From assembly GCF_000974445.1 (NCBI RefSeq), contig NZ_BBOJ01000007.1, positions 372,001 through 436,000 on the forward strand: a stretch of 64,000 nt of DNA. Direction: 5' to 3'. Below the pieces are notes generated by a model. The model did not search any database. It saw only the letters and a program-made list of their open reading frames with translations, and had not been told where the DNA came from. This document shows, piece after piece, positions 40,533 through 49,571 of the stretch. The position numbers and the translations under genes are program-made. This stretch comes from Lentzea aerocolonigenes (GTDB taxonomy: Bacteria; Actinomycetota; Actinomycetes; Mycobacteriales; Pseudonocardiaceae). Within the stretch, counting starts at the first letter, position 1. The number at the start of each line of letters is the position of its first letter.

Positions 40533-42515
40533 CTATCTCACCGAAGAAGCTGTCCAGCGTTGGTTCGCACCAGAGGTCGCGTGGTACAAACCGATTCTTG
40601 CGCCGTCCTCACGCGACTCACCGACGACGTCGAGCAGCGCTCCCGTCGCGGCGTTGACGAAGGTCCAGCTGTCGTCGCCGGTGGAGGACAGGATCCACCT
40701 GGCAGCCGGACTGTCGCTGGAGATCAGCGTCGCGTTACCGTCCACAGCGGCGATTCGCTGGCCAGTGGCGGAGTTCACCACGGCGAACTGGACGTCGTTG
40801 CCGTAACCGCCCGTCTTGCGCTCCAGACGCCACACCTGGTCCTGCGCGGCGGTGTTCGTCGTGCGCTGCACCAGCGAGGTGCCCGACGGCGCGAGCGACT
40901 TGCCGCTCTGCGCGCCCGTGAGGCGGTACTTGCCGTTCAGCGCGGCCGAACGGTCCAGTCCGCTCACGCCCGTCACGTCGAACGTCACGACCGACTTCGC
41001 GGGCACGGTGAGGGTCGCCTTGCGGTCCTTCACCTTCACCGCGCCGCCCTTGACGAGCGCGCCGAACATGTCCGTCACGATCGGACGGACCGAGGCGTTC
41101 GGCCGCACCGACCCGAACGCGGACAGGTCCAGGGTGACCGACTGCGGCTGCTCGGACTGGTTCAGGTGCACCACGGACTTCAGCTCGGTGTTGCGCACCG
41201 CCGCCACGTCGGACTTGGTGTTGACCTTGATCATCCGGTCGCCCGGCTTGATGTAGTGCGTGAAGTTCCGCAGCGTGTGGAACTTGCTGTTGACCCGCGC
41301 GGGGCAGGTCGCGAGCGTGTCCTGCGGGCCGCAGTTGAACGGGATCTGGACGACGCCCCAGTTCATGCCGTTCGGCGTCTCGCCGCCGGGCTTCATGTTG
41401 TCGTAGTCCTCGACGGCCTGCCACAGCAGCCAGGCGCGGGGCTCGAGCTCGCGCAGGTCGTCGATCACCCGTGCGGCGATGCCCAGCCCGGAGTCCATGG
41501 CGGTGAAGTTCTGGGAGTTGCCCCAGGACCCGTCGACCTCGCTCATCCACATCGGCTTGTCCGCGGCCTTGGCGATGTCACGCGCGGACGTGCGGCGGTC
41601 CTGGCCGTAGGTGTGGACGTTGAGCTGACCGACCTGCGAGCGCACGGCGGCCGGGTACCCCGCCCAGTCGTCGGCGAAGATGCCGGGGTTGGTCTCGTCC
41701 GGTGCGGACACGACTGCCTTCAACCGCTTGGCGCGCAACGCGTCGGCCACGGCGGGCACGACCTTCGCCTGCAGCGCCGGGCTCATGTGCGCGCCCTCCT
41801 GGCGGCCGCCCGTCGGGTTGCCGTCCGGACCGAGCTTCGTGCCCCAGTACGTGGTGTTGGGCTCGTTGAACGGGTCGAGCGTCGAGAACTTGATGCCGTG
41901 CGCGCGCTCGAGCTCCGCGGTCGCCTGCGTCAGGTACGCGGCGAAGTCCTTGACGCGGTCCTCGCGCAGCTGGTCGGCCGACGCGTCGAAACCGCCGGAG
42001 ACGTACCCGCTGACGGTCTGGAACCACGGCGGCGAGTTGCTGAACGCCTCCCACTTCGTGACCTGAGACTTGATCTTGTCGACCCACCAGCGCTGGCGCG
42101 GGTCCGCCGAGGCGTCGAAGAACCGCGGATCACCCGGCTTCCACCAGTCGGTGTCCTTGCGAGTGGTCCCGGAAGGCGCTTTCCACCAACCGGGCACGGC
42201 CGCGCCGGCGCGCAGGTACGACGGCACGTCCGGGGCGTTGCCGCCACCGATGTTGTAGCGGGCGATGTTGAGGTTGAGCCCGTCCTCACCGAACAGCAGC
42301 TCGGCGAGCTGGTTGCGAATCTCGTCCGGGTATCCCCCGGTGGCGTTCGCGAACCAGATGAGGCTCGTTCCCCACCCCTGGAAGGACTCCTGTTGGTAGG
42401 TCGGATCCGGCCGCACGGTCACGGACTCCACAGCGGCCGCGGCGGGAACTCCGCTGGCGACCACTGTGGACAACGTGAGCGCCGAAGCGGCGAGAAGTGC
42501 AGGGAATCTTGTCAT
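40533..42515 (-). CDS. Secreted GH30 glycoside hydrolase with C-terminal ricin-type beta-trefoil
   Basis: A 660-residue exported enzyme. Sec signal ~1-28 (ending VPAAAA). The GH30 catalytic domain begins QGWGTSLIWFANATGG; acid/base Glu in DPFNEPNTTYWG (residue ~218), nucleophile Glu in MWMSEVDGSWG (residue ~326); the side beta-sandwich follows to about residue 515. Residues ~525-660 form a ricin B-like lectin domain (NGKYRLTGAQSGKSLAPSG, WRLERKTGGYGNDVQFAVVNSATGQ, ending SGANQRWTASSVR). Resembles bacterial endo-beta-1,6-galactanases, but beta-xylanase-type specificity cannot be excluded. A LacI-type half-conserved operator lies 23 bp upstream, matching the arabinose regulon sites. Confidence 0.87.
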   Translation of the reverse strand: MTRFPALLAASALTLSTVVASGVPAAAAVESVTVRPDPTYQQESFQGWGTSLIWFANATGGYPDEIRNQLAELLFGEDGLNLNIARYNIGGGNAPDVPSYLRAGAAVPGWWKAPSGTTRKDTDWWKPGDPRFFDASADPRQRWWVDKIKSQVTKWEAFSNSPPWFQTVSGYVSGGFDASADQLREDRVKDFAAYLTQATAELERAHGIKFSTLDPFNEPNTTYWGTKLGPDGNPTGGRQEGAHMSPALQAKVVPAVADALRAKRLKAVVSAPDETNPGIFADDWAGYPAAVRSQVGQLNVHTYGQDRRTSARDIAKAADKPMWMSEVDGSWGNSQNFTAMDSGLGIAARVIDDLRELEPRAWLLWQAVEDYDNMKPGGETPNGMNWGVVQIPFNCGPQDTLATCPARVNSKFHTLRNFTHYIKPGDRMIKVNTKSDVAAVRNTELKSVVHLNQSEQPQSVTLDLSAFGSVRPNASVRPIVTDMFGALVKGGAVKVKDRKATLTVPAKSVVTFDVTGVSGLDRSAALNGKYRLTGAQSGKSLAPSGTSLVQRTTNTAAQDQVWRLERKTGGYGNDVQFAVVNSATGQRIAAVDGNATLISSDSPAARWILSSTGDDSWTFVNAATGALLDVVGESREDGARIGLYHATSGANQRWTASSVR

Positions 42516-42537
42516 CGGTTCTCCGTCGAACAGTCGA

Positions 42538-42551
42538 TGTGCGCGCTAACA
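42538..42551. promoter_or_regulatory. Arabinose-regulon operator candidate before GH30
   Basis: TGTGCGCGCTAACA keeps the right half (GCTAACA) of the araB/lacI site TGTTATCGCTAACA and sits 23 bp upstream of the GH30 start codon. Confidence 0.5.
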
Positions 42552-42576
42552 TCTACCGAGGACGGCATGGTGCGTC

Positions 42577-42618
42577 AAGGGCTTGCCGAGCGGTGGCGCG
42601 ACCGCTCGGCAAGCCCTT
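42577..42618 (-). terminator. 18-bp perfect hairpin downstream of the duplicated-domain gene
   Basis: AAGGGCTTGCCGAGCGGT (42577-42594) pairs perfectly with 42601-42618 across a 6-nt loop. Read on the minus strand it follows the gene at 42680 by 61 bp and precedes the GH30 operator, so it separates the two transcription units. Confidence 0.8.
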
Positions 42619-42679
42619 TCCCAGGAACGCTCGCCCCCCGAGGAGAGGCGGGCTCTGCTCGCTCACACCCCGAGGAGGG

Positions 42680-43498
42680 TCACTTGAGCGAGCAGGTGGC
42701 GAAGCGTTCCAGGCCTTCCGGCTTCGCGGCGACGCGACCGATCGCGGTCTCGATCCGGTTGAGCGCCGCGACGCGCTTGTCCTTCAACGGGCCGAGAATC
42801 GCGTTCTGCACGAAGTTCGGGCCACCCTGACCCGCGGACGTCCGCAGCCGCTCGTTCGCCTCGGCCTGCTGCTTGCCGAGGTTGGCGAGCTCGCGGTCCA
42901 CTTCGGCCTTCGCCTGAGCCGGGACGTTCTGCACGACGGGCAGCGGACACTCGATCGTCTTCCCCGACGCCGACGCGTTGTTTCCGGACCCGTTGTTGCC
43001 GTTCGCGTTGCCGTTGCCGTTGCCGTTCGCGTTCCCGTTGTTGCCGGACGCCTGCTTCGTCGGCGCCGCCGCCACCGCCGGCGCCGAGCCGACTCCGCAG
43101 GGCGCGAATCGTTCAAGCCCCTCCGGCTTCTCCGCCACGCGGCCGATCGCTGTTTCGATCCGGTTCAGCGCCGCGACACGCTTGTCCTTCAACGGACCGA
43201 CAATCGCGTTCTGCACGAAGTTCGGGCCACCCTGACCCGCCGACGTGCGCAGACGGTTGTTCGCCTCGGCTATCTGCTTGTCCAGGTTCGCCAGTTCACG
43301 CTGGACCTCGGCCTGCGCCTGGGCGGGAACCGCGGGGATGACGGGCTTCGGGCACGCGATCGACTGGCCAGCGGCGTTGTTGCCCTCACCCGCGGCGAAC
43401 GCGGCGATAGCGGTACCGGCGGTCAGCGTCGCGGCGACGGCGATTCCGGCGACGAGCACCCGCTTGCGCCGTTCTGGTTTTGCATGCGCTCTCGACAT
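42680..43498 (-). CDS. Secreted protein with two near-identical Cys-bounded helical repeats
   Basis: A 272-residue exported protein of unknown function. A membrane or signal segment covers residues ~14-36 behind a basic N terminus. Two 86-residue repeats follow (residues 49-134 and 184-269), each beginning and ending with a Cys and sharing blocks such as NRLRTSAGQGGPNFVQNAI, GPLKDKRVAALNRIETAIGR and KPEGLERFA. They are joined by a 49-residue Asn/Gly-rich linker (residues 135-183). The repeats look helical, and the flanking Cys could close each into a disulfide-bonded bundle. It forms its own transcription unit with a strong terminator. Confidence 0.7.
   Translation of the reverse strand: MSRAHAKPERRKRVLVAGIAVAATLTAGTAIAAFAAGEGNNAAGQSIACPKPVIPAVPAQAQAEVQRELANLDKQIAEANNRLRTSAGQGGPNFVQNAIVGPLKDKRVAALNRIETAIGRVAEKPEGLERFAPCGVGSAPAVAAAPTKQASGNNGNANGNGNGNANGNNGSGNNASASGKTIECPLPVVQNVPAQAKAEVDRELANLGKQQAEANERLRTSAGQGGPNFVQNAILGPLKDKRVAALNRIETAIGRVAAKPEGLERFATCSLK
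42692..42949 (-). repeat. Intragenic 258-bp repeat, copy 2
   Basis: Encodes residues 184-269 of the secreted repeat protein. Nearly the same protein sequence is encoded at 43097-43354. The two copies are spaced by a region coding for the Asn/Gly linker, which points to an internal duplication. Confidence 0.85.
43097..43354 (-). repeat. Intragenic 258-bp repeat, copy 1
   Basis: Encodes residues 49-134 of the secreted repeat protein and matches the copy at 42692-42949, with many identical blocks at DNA level too (for example around 43190-43230 and 42785-42825). Confidence 0.85.
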
Positions 43499-43578
43499 GT
43501 TCGAACCCTCACGAATCAGTGGATGAAATCTGCCGGCACAGCGGGATACGGACCGGGACGGTCAAGGGTTCAACCACT

Positions 43579-43592
43579 TGTGAGCGCTCACA
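43579..43592. promoter_or_regulatory. Perfect 14-bp LacI-type palindrome
   Basis: TGTGAGCGCTCACA is a perfect palindrome with the AGCGCT core, located between the divergent secreted-repeat gene (start 43498) and hydrolase gene (start 43657). It is close to TGTGAGCGTTCACT at 53606 before the furanose importer, so the same regulator may read both. Confidence 0.55.
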
Positions 43593-43656
43593 GCAAATGG
43601 CATGCTGGCGTCCCGTCGTTCCGCAGCCCGCACCTGCGCAGAATTCGGGGTCCGCC

Positions 43657-44493
43657 ATGCCATCGGGGCACAGAGTCGTGCACGACCAGCTTCTCTTGAG
43701 AGTTCAGGGGGTGAACCTCAAGGTCGCCGCCGTGCACCGCGGGGGCACCGCCGAGCCGATCGTCTTCCTGCACGGCTTCGGCACGAGCAAGGAGGACTAC
43801 ACCGACATCACCCAGCGGCACGAGTTCACGGAACGCGCTTTCCTGGCGTTCGACCTGCCCGGATGCGGCGCCACGGAGTGCGCCGACCTCAGGGCGATCG
43901 ACGTGCCGTTCATCGTGGACACCGCCCGCGCCGTGCTCGATCGCGCCGGCATCGGCCGCTACCACGTCGTCGGGCACTCGCTCGGCGGTCTCACGGCGCT
44001 GCTGCTCGCGCACCGCGAACCGAGCCGGGTGCTCAGCTTCGTCAACATCAAGGGCACGCTCGCTCCCGAGGACTGCGCGCCGACCAGGCAGTTGCTGTCC
44101 CACCAGGAGACCGGCGACCTCTTCCACCGGTTCGTCGAGGGAATCCGCCACTCCCAGGGCTACTCGAGCGGCCTGTACGGCGCGAACCTGCCGTACAAGA
44201 TCCGCCCGGGAGCCGTGCCCGGCATCTTCCGGTCCGTGGTCGAGCTCGCCGACCACGGGGAGCTGTTGAACAAGTTCCTCGCGCTCCCCATCCCGAAGAT
44301 GTACCTCTACGGCGAGGAATGCGCGTCACTGTCCTATTTGCCGCTGCTCGACGCGAACGGGGTGGAGCTCGCCGAGATCCCGCACAGCGGGCACCTCCCG
44401 ATGTACTCCAACCCCGTCGCGACGTGGAAGCGGATCGCCGGGTTCTACGCCGGCGACCTCAGTCAGCGAATTCCGGCCGCCAGGCGGTGGTAG
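43657..44493 (+). CDS. Alpha/beta hydrolase
   Basis: A 278-residue cytosolic hydrolase. The fold marks are [10 protein letters not shown] (oxyanion region, residues ~36-45), the nucleophile elbow GHSLGG (residues ~106-111), a Glu/Asp candidate near YLYGEE, and the catalytic His in [17 protein letters not shown] at 43657 leaves the conserved core intact; an in-frame ATG at 43597 would add 20 residues but falls right after the operator-like palindrome. No substrate can be named. The last 31 bases overlap the end of araA on the other strand. Confidence 0.8.
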   Translation: MPSGHRVVHDQLLLRVQGVNLKVAAVHRGGTAEPIVFLHGFGTSKEDYTDITQRHEFTERAFLAFDLPGCGATECADLRAIDVPFIVDTARAVLDRAGIGRYHVVGHSLGGLTALLLAHREPSRVLSFVNIKGTLAPEDCAPTRQLLSHQETGDLFHRFVEGIRHSQGYSSGLYGANLPYKIRPGAVPGIFRSVVELADHGELLNKFLALPIPKMYLYGEECASLSYLPLLDANGVELAEIPHSGHLPMYSNPVATWKRIAGFYAGDLSQRIPAARRW

Positions 44494-45971
44494 GCGGCGT
44501 TCCAGCGCAACCGGTCACCGAACTGGGCCGGGGTGGTCGACGAGTCGATCAGCACCAGTTCGGTGGCCGCCATGGTGGCGAAGTCCCGCAGCGTCTCGGC
44601 CCCGACCGCGTGGGTCATGACCGTGTGGTGGGGTCCGCCGGCGGTGAGCCAGCACTCGGCCGAGGTGGACAGTGACGGTGCGGGCTGCCAGACGGCGCGG
44701 GCGACGGACAGGTTGGGCAGCGGCTCGTCGGGTGGGACGACGGTGATTTCATTGGCCACCAATCGGAAGCGGTCGCCGAGGTCGGCCAGGCCGATCACGA
44801 CGGCGGGTCCGGGGGTGGCGTCGAAGACGAGTCGGACGGGGTCTTCGCGGTCGCCGATGCCGAGCGGGTGGATTTCACACGACGGCTGGTCCGCCGCGAT
44901 CGTCGGGCACACCTCCAGCATGTGGGCGCCGAGGATCTTCGGGGTGCCGGGTCCGAAGTGGTAGGTGTAGTCCTCCATGAATGAGGTGCCGCGGCCCGTG
45001 CCGACGCCCATGGCCTTGACGGCGGCGAGCAGTGCGGAGGTCTTCCAGTCGCCTTCGCCGCCGAAGCCGTAGCCGTCGGCCATGAGCCGTTGGACGGCGA
45101 GGCCGGGGAGCTGGCGCAGTCCGCCGAGGTCCTGGAAGTTCGTGGTGAACGCGCCGAAGCCGCCTTCGTCCAGGAAGGACCGCAGGCCGATCTCGATGCG
45201 GGCGGCGTAGCGCAGCGAGTCGTGCCGGTCTCCCCCGCGGGCGAGTTCCGCGGCGAGCCGGTAGGTCTCGGCGTAGTCGGCCACGAGCAGGTCGATGTCC
45301 GCGTCGGACACTGCGTCGACCTTCGCCACGAGATCATTCACGCCGTAGGTGTTGACCGAGACACCGAACCGCAGCTCCGCCTCGACCTTGTCGCCCTCGG
45401 TCACCGCGACGTCGCGCATGTTGTCGCCGAACCGGGCCAGCTTCAACGACCGCAGATGCGCCACACCCGCCGCCGCACGCGCCCAGCCGTCGATGCGCTC
45501 GGCCAGGTGCGGGTCGCTCGCGTGACCCGCCACCGTCTTGCGCGCCACGCCGATCCGCGTCTGGATGTACGCGAACTCCCGGTCGCCGTGCGCCGCCTGG
45601 TTGAGGTTCATGAAGTCCATGTCGATCGTGGACCACGGCAGCGCCTCATTCAACTGCGTGTGCAAGTGCAGCAAAGGTTTGCGCAGCAGGTCCAGCCCGG
45701 TGATCCACATCTTCGCCGGGGAGAACGTGTGCATCCACGCGATCACACCGACGCACGACGGGTCGTTGTTCGCCTCCTGCATGATCCCGCGGATCGCGGC
45801 CGCGTCGGTCAGCACCGGCTTCCACACGATCTCGGTGCTGATCCGGCCGGACTCGCTGAGCATCCGCTGGATCTGCTGCGACTGCGCGGCCACCTGGTCG
45901 AGCGTCTCGGGGCCGTACAGGTGCTGGCCGCCCGTCAGGAACCAGACCTGGGGCTTGCCCGCGAACGACAT
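44463..45971 (-). CDS. araA: L-arabinose isomerase
   Basis: A 502-residue cytosolic enzyme converting L-arabinose to L-ribulose with Mn2+. The family opening is [16 protein letters not shown], followed by [12 protein letters not shown], the metal Glu in [16 protein letters not shown] and [17 protein letters not shown], His in [22 protein letters not shown], and the C-terminal GPHHTV. ATG at 45971 has GAGGAG six bases upstream, which decides the start over a GTG at 45992. It is the last gene of the araBDA operon. Length is normal. Confidence 0.97.
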   Translation of the reverse strand: MSFAGKPQVWFLTGGQHLYGPETLDQVAAQSQQIQRMLSESGRISTEIVWKPVLTDAAAIRGIMQEANNDPSCVGVIAWMHTFSPAKMWITGLDLLRKPLLHLHTQLNEALPWSTIDMDFMNLNQAAHGDREFAYIQTRIGVARKTVAGHASDPHLAERIDGWARAAAGVAHLRSLKLARFGDNMRDVAVTEGDKVEAELRFGVSVNTYGVNDLVAKVDAVSDADIDLLVADYAETYRLAAELARGGDRHDSLRYAARIEIGLRSFLDEGGFGAFTTNFQDLGGLRQLPGLAVQRLMADGYGFGGEGDWKTSALLAAVKAMGVGTGRGTSFMEDYTYHFGPGTPKILGAHMLEVCPTIAADQPSCEIHPLGIGDREDPVRLVFDATPGPAVVIGLADLGDRFRLVANEITVVPPDEPLPNLSVARAVWQPAPSLSTSAECWLTAGGPHHTVMTHAVGAETLRDFATMAATELVLIDSSTTPAQFGDRLRWNAAYHRLAAGIR

Positions 45972-45988
45972 CTTCTCTCCTCGTGGGC

Positions 45989-46642
45989 TCACTGCCCGTA
46001 GACGTTCTGGTAGCGCTGGTAGAGCCGGTCGACGTCCTGCTGTTCGATCGGTTCGGCCTTGCCGAGCTGGAGTGCGAAGTGGACGGTGCGTGCCACGTCC
46101 TCCAGCATCACGGCGGACTTCACCGCCGAACGCGCGCTCGGGCCGACCGTGAACGGGCCGTGGTTGCGCATCAGCACCGCCCGGGACCTGCTGCCGCGCA
46201 AGGTTTCCACGATGCCGCGCCCGATCGAGTCGTCGCCGATCAACGCGAACGGGCCGACCGGGATCTCACCGCCGAACTCGTCCGCGATCATCGTCAGCAC
46301 ACAGGGAATCGGCTCTCCGCGCGCCGCCCACGCCGTGGCGTAAGGGGAATGCGTGTGCACGACACCGTTCACCTCGGGCATGTGGCGGTAGACGTACGCG
46401 TGCGCGGCGGTGTCCGACGACGGCGCGAACTCACCCTCGACGAGCTTGCCGTGCAGGTCGGTCACGACCATCGCGTCCGGCCCCAGCTGGTCGTAGGACA
46501 CCCCGGACGGCTTGATCACCATCAGCTCGTGGCCCGGCACGCGCGCGGAGACGTTGCCCGCGGTCCAGATCACCAGCTCGTACTTGGTGAGCTCGCGGTG
46601 CAGGTCGGCGACCGTGCGGCGCAGCTCAGAGGTCACCGACAT
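45989..46642 (-). CDS. araD: L-ribulose-5-phosphate 4-epimerase
   Basis: A 217-residue class II aldolase-fold enzyme that converts L-ribulose 5-phosphate to D-xylulose 5-phosphate. Motifs: GNVSAR (residues ~28-33), [11 protein letters not shown], the acidic ...[32 protein letters not shown] with the zinc His pair, and [12 protein letters not shown] overlaps the TGA of araB by one base. Its product enters the pentose phosphate pathway. Confidence 0.96.
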   Translation of the reverse strand: MSVTSELRRTVADLHRELTKYELVIWTAGNVSARVPGHELMVIKPSGVSYDQLGPDAMVVTDLHGKLVEGEFAPSSDTAAHAYVYRHMPEVNGVVHTHSPYATAWAARGEPIPCVLTMIADEFGGEIPVGPFALIGDDSIGRGIVETLRGSRSRAVLMRNHGPFTVGPSARSAVKSAVMLEDVARTVHFALQLGKAEPIEQQDVDRLYQRYQNVYGQ

Positions 46643-48324
46643 CAGTTCTTCCCTTCCAGTGCGTCACGGCGGAACTTGCGCAGCCGGCGCATGACGTCGT
46701 TGACACCGCGGCCGAAGTAGTCGTGCAGCTCGAGGTAGTCGAGGAACAGCCGTTCGTAGGCCTCGACGTTCTCCGGAATCGGCGTGAAGACGTGACGCTG
46801 CACCGATCCCATGGCGTTCGCGGCACCGCGGATGTCTTCGAACGCCCCCGCGGCCACCGCCGCGTGCATCGCCGAACCGAGCGCCGGCCCCTGCGCCGAA
46901 CCGATGACCGACAGCGGCAGGTTCACGACGTCGGCGTAGATCTGCATCAGCAACGGGTTCTTGACCAGACCACCGGCGATCACCAGTTCGGTCACGGGCA
47001 CGCCGGCGTCGGTGAAGGTGTCGATGATGACCCGCGTACCGAACGCCGTGGCCTCCAGCAACGCCCGGTAGACGTCTTCGGCCTTCGTCGCCAGCGTCTG
47101 CCCGACGACCACACCGGACAGTTCGTGGTCGACCAGCACGGACCTGTTGCCGCTGTGCCAGTCCAGCGCGACCAGGCCGTGCTCACCAACCCGTTGCGTG
47201 GCAGCGAGTTCGGTGAGGAGTTCGTGCACCGTGATGCCGCGCTCGTTCGCCTGCTCGTGGTAGGCGGGCGGAACCTGGTTCTTCACGAACCAAGCGAAGA
47301 TGTCACCGACACCGCTCTGCCCGGCCTCGTAACCCCACAACCCCGGAACAATGCCGCCGTCCACGACACCGCACATGCCAGGAACCTCACGCAGCACATC
47401 GCCGCTCATCACGTGACACGTGGACGTGCCCATGATCGCGACCATCTGCCCCGGCTCCACCGCCTGCGCGGCCGGAGCGGTCACGTGCGCATCGACGTTG
47501 CCGACCGCGACCGCGATTCCCTCGGGCAGCCCGGTCCACGCCGCGGCTTCAGCGGTCAGGGTTCCGGCCGTGTCGCCCAGCGCGGACAGCGGGTGGTCGA
47601 GCTTGTCCGCCACGAAAGTCGCGAACGCGGGGTTGAGCTCGGCGAGGAACTCCTCGCTCGGGTACGCACCGTCCTGGTGGATCCCCTTGTACCCGGCGGT
47701 GCAGGCGTTGCGCGTGTACCGGCCGGTGAGCTGCCAGATGATCCAGTCCGCCGCCTCGACCCAGTGCTCCATCGCCGCATAGACCTCAGGCGCCTCCTCC
47801 AGCACCTGCAAGCCCTTGGCGAACTCCCACTCCGACGAGATCAGCCCGCCGTAACGCGGAAGCCACGACTCCTTGCGGTCGTGTGCCAGGTCGTTGATCC
47901 GGTCGGCCTGCCCCTGCGCGGCGTGGTGACGCCACAGCTTCACGTAGGCGTGCGGGTTCTCCGCGAACTCCGGCAGGTCGCACAACGGGGTTCCGTCGGC
48001 GGTCACCGGAACCATCGTGCAGGCGGTGAAGTCGGTGCCGATCCCGATGACGAGCTCCGGCGCGACACCGGCGTCCGCCACGGCCTGAGGGACGGCGGTC
48101 CGCAGGACGTCGAGGTAGTCGCTCGGAACCTGGAGCGCCCACTCCGGCGGCAGGGCGCGGCCCGTCGCGGGCAGCACTCCGTCCACCACGCCGTGGCTGT
48201 AGTCGTGCACCGCGGTGCCGAGCTCGGCACCGTCACGGACGCGCACCACCACCGCACGGCCGGACAACGTGCCGAAGTCGACACCCACCACACAGGCGTC
48301 GGGATGGATCGTCTTGTCAGTCAC
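46642..48324 (-). CDS. araB: L-ribulokinase
   Basis: A 560-residue sugar kinase of the FGGY family with the AraB layout: N-terminal phosphate loop VVGVDFGTLSGRAVVV (residues ~10-25), DFTACTMVP, GYKGIHQDG, and in the C-terminal domain MGTSTCHVMSG, DWHSGNRSVLVD and VIAGGLVKNPLLMQIYADV. It phosphorylates L-ribulose. The GTG at 48324 is chosen for normal AraB length. A 14-bp operator ends nine bases upstream and no ribosome site is seen, so translation may start on a short-leader or leaderless mRNA. First gene of araB-araD-araA. Confidence 0.95.
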   Translation of the reverse strand: MTDKTIHPDACVVGVDFGTLSGRAVVVRVRDGAELGTAVHDYSHGVVDGVLPATGRALPPEWALQVPSDYLDVLRTAVPQAVADAGVAPELVIGIGTDFTACTMVPVTADGTPLCDLPEFAENPHAYVKLWRHHAAQGQADRINDLAHDRKESWLPRYGGLISSEWEFAKGLQVLEEAPEVYAAMEHWVEAADWIIWQLTGRYTRNACTAGYKGIHQDGAYPSEEFLAELNPAFATFVADKLDHPLSALGDTAGTLTAEAAAWTGLPEGIAVAVGNVDAHVTAPAAQAVEPGQMVAIMGTSTCHVMSGDVLREVPGMCGVVDGGIVPGLWGYEAGQSGVGDIFAWFVKNQVPPAYHEQANERGITVHELLTELAATQRVGEHGLVALDWHSGNRSVLVDHELSGVVVGQTLATKAEDVYRALLEATAFGTRVIIDTFTDAGVPVTELVIAGGLVKNPLLMQIYADVVNLPLSVIGSAQGPALGSAMHAAVAAGAFEDIRGAANAMGSVQRHVFTPIPENVEAYERLFLDYLELHDYFGRGVNDVMRRLRKFRRDALEGKN

Positions 48325-48332
48325 GCGCTGAG

Positions 48333-48346
48333 TGTTATCGCTAACA
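48333..48346. promoter_or_regulatory. araBDA operator
   Basis: TGTTATCGCTAACA; its reverse complement is identical to the 14-mer before the LacI gene at 49522. It sits nine bases upstream of the araB start, positioned to block transcription. Confidence 0.7.
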
Positions 48347-48429
48347 TTCGGTCCGTCAAGTACGGGCGGAGAAGTCGCGAAAGCCTTGATGAGGCTAGGT
48401 GGGCCAAGAGAGTGAACGTATGACAAGAC

Positions 48430-48457
48430 GTCCCGGTCGACGGAGGCCGGCCGGGAC
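48430..48457 (-). terminator. Short hairpin after the LacI gene
   Basis: GTCCCGGTC (48430-48438) pairs with GGCCGGGAC (48449-48457), with one G-T pair, 18 bp downstream of the regulator stop. It may separate the regulator transcript from araBDA. Confidence 0.5.
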
Positions 48458-48474
48458 CTGGGCCCACCCGGCGA

Positions 48475-49488
48475 TCAGGCGGGCGGTGCCACGCTGTCCC
48501 GCGCCACCAGAACAGGTTTGATGGAACGCCGCGGCTGCGCGGACTCGCCCTCGCTCACCTGCTCGAGCAACAACCCCAGCGTCTCCCGTGCCACCGCCGC
48601 GAAGTCCGGGCGGATGGTCGTGAGCGGCGGGATGAAGTACGCGGCTTCCGGCACGTCGTCGAAGCCGACCACGCTCACGTCGTGCGGCACCCGCCTGCCG
48701 CGTTCGTGCATCGCCCGCAGCACGCCGAGGGCGAGGTGGTCGTTCGAGCAGAACACCGCCGTGACCTCGGGCATCCTCGCCAGCATCTGCCCCGCCTTGT
48801 AGCCGGAGGCCGCGCTCCAGTCGGCGGCCATCACCGGCGGCACCTCCTTGCCTGCCGCCTCCAGCGCCTCGCGCCAGCCCTGCACGCGACCGGCCGCGTC
48901 GAACCAGTCGGTCGGACCGGAGACGTGCCACACCGTGTCGTGCCCGGCGTTCAGGAGGTGCTCGGTGGCGTCGTAGGCCCCCGACGCCTGGTCGACCGTC
49001 ACCAGCGGCGTCGGCCGGCCGGGGTCACCGTCCACAGTCACCAGCGGCAGGCCGGCGGGGACGTCGGCGAGCGCGTCGGCGGCGGACGAGTTCGGTGCGA
49101 TCACGACGATGCCCGCCACGCGCTGGTCGCGGTGGCGTTCGACGGCGGCCGCTATCGAGTCGCGGTCGAGGACCTTGACGCGGCCGACGCTCACACCGAA
49201 CCCGGCCTCGCCCGCCGCCTCCTCGAAGGCGGACAGCAGCGAGGCCGGGCCGTACAGCGTCGAGTTCTGCGCGACCACGCCGATCAGGTAGGTCTTGCCG
49301 GTGACCAGGGCACGAGCTGCCCTGTTCGGACGGTAGCCCAGCTCCTTGATGGCGGCGCGAACCCGCAGCCGGGTCTGCTCGCGAACGTTCGGATGGTCGT
49401 TGAGCACGCGCGAAACCGTCTGGTGGGACACCCCGGCCAGGCGGGCGACGTCGGTCATCGCGGGGTCACGCGTGGTCTTCTGGTCCAC
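48475..49488 (-). CDS. LacI family repressor of the arabinose locus
   Basis: A 337-residue regulator. Helix-turn-helix at residues ~11-35 (MTDVARLAGVSHQTVSRVLN), hinge to ~60 (GYRPNRAARALVTGKTYLIGVV) and a complete periplasmic-binding-type effector domain (RVAGIVVIAPNSSAADAL, VDQASGAYDATEHLLNAGHDTVWHVSGP, AVFCSNDHLALGVLRAMHERGRRVPHDVSVVGFDDVPEAAY). GTG start. It lies between araBDA and the arabinofuranosidases, and an identical operator precedes both it and araB, so it is the likely local repressor (autoregulated) with an arabinose-related inducer. It is of LacI type, not the enterobacterial AraC type or the GntR-LacI chimeric AraR. Confidence 0.92.
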   Translation of the reverse strand: MDQKTTRDPAMTDVARLAGVSHQTVSRVLNDHPNVREQTRLRVRAAIKELGYRPNRAARALVTGKTYLIGVVAQNSTLYGPASLLSAFEEAAGEAGFGVSVGRVKVLDRDSIAAAVERHRDQRVAGIVVIAPNSSAADALADVPAGLPLVTVDGDPGRPTPLVTVDQASGAYDATEHLLNAGHDTVWHVSGPTDWFDAAGRVQGWREALEAAGKEVPPVMAADWSAASGYKAGQMLARMPEVTAVFCSNDHLALGVLRAMHERGRRVPHDVSVVGFDDVPEAAYFIPPLTTIRPDFAAVARETLGLLLEQVSEGESAQPRRSIKPVLVARDSVAPPA

Positions 49489-49521
49489 GAACGGTCTCCG
49501 ATCCTTGGTCTAGACCTAGGG

Positions 49522-49535
49522 TGTTAGCGATAACA
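49522..49535. promoter_or_regulatory. Operator upstream of the LacI gene
   Basis: TGTTAGCGATAACA within a wider GTGTTA...TAACAC dyad, 34 bp before the regulator start. It is the same 14-mer as at araB in the opposite orientation, indicating autoregulation. Confidence 0.7.
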
Positions 49536-49571
49536 CCCGTCAGCCTCGGTTCAGCAGACCCATTGTGACTC

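Noticed and set aside
39483-42830. Open frame of over 1100 codons on the plus strand opposite the CBM2 lipoprotein and GH30 genes.
   Set aside because: Same reason: low-complexity Arg/Val/Leu-rich text opposite genes with clear catalytic motifs and signal peptides.
43597-43656. Earlier ATG for the alpha/beta hydrolase.
   Set aside because: It would add 20 residues without family character and start five bases after the palindrome at 43579; the ATG at 43657 keeps the complete core.
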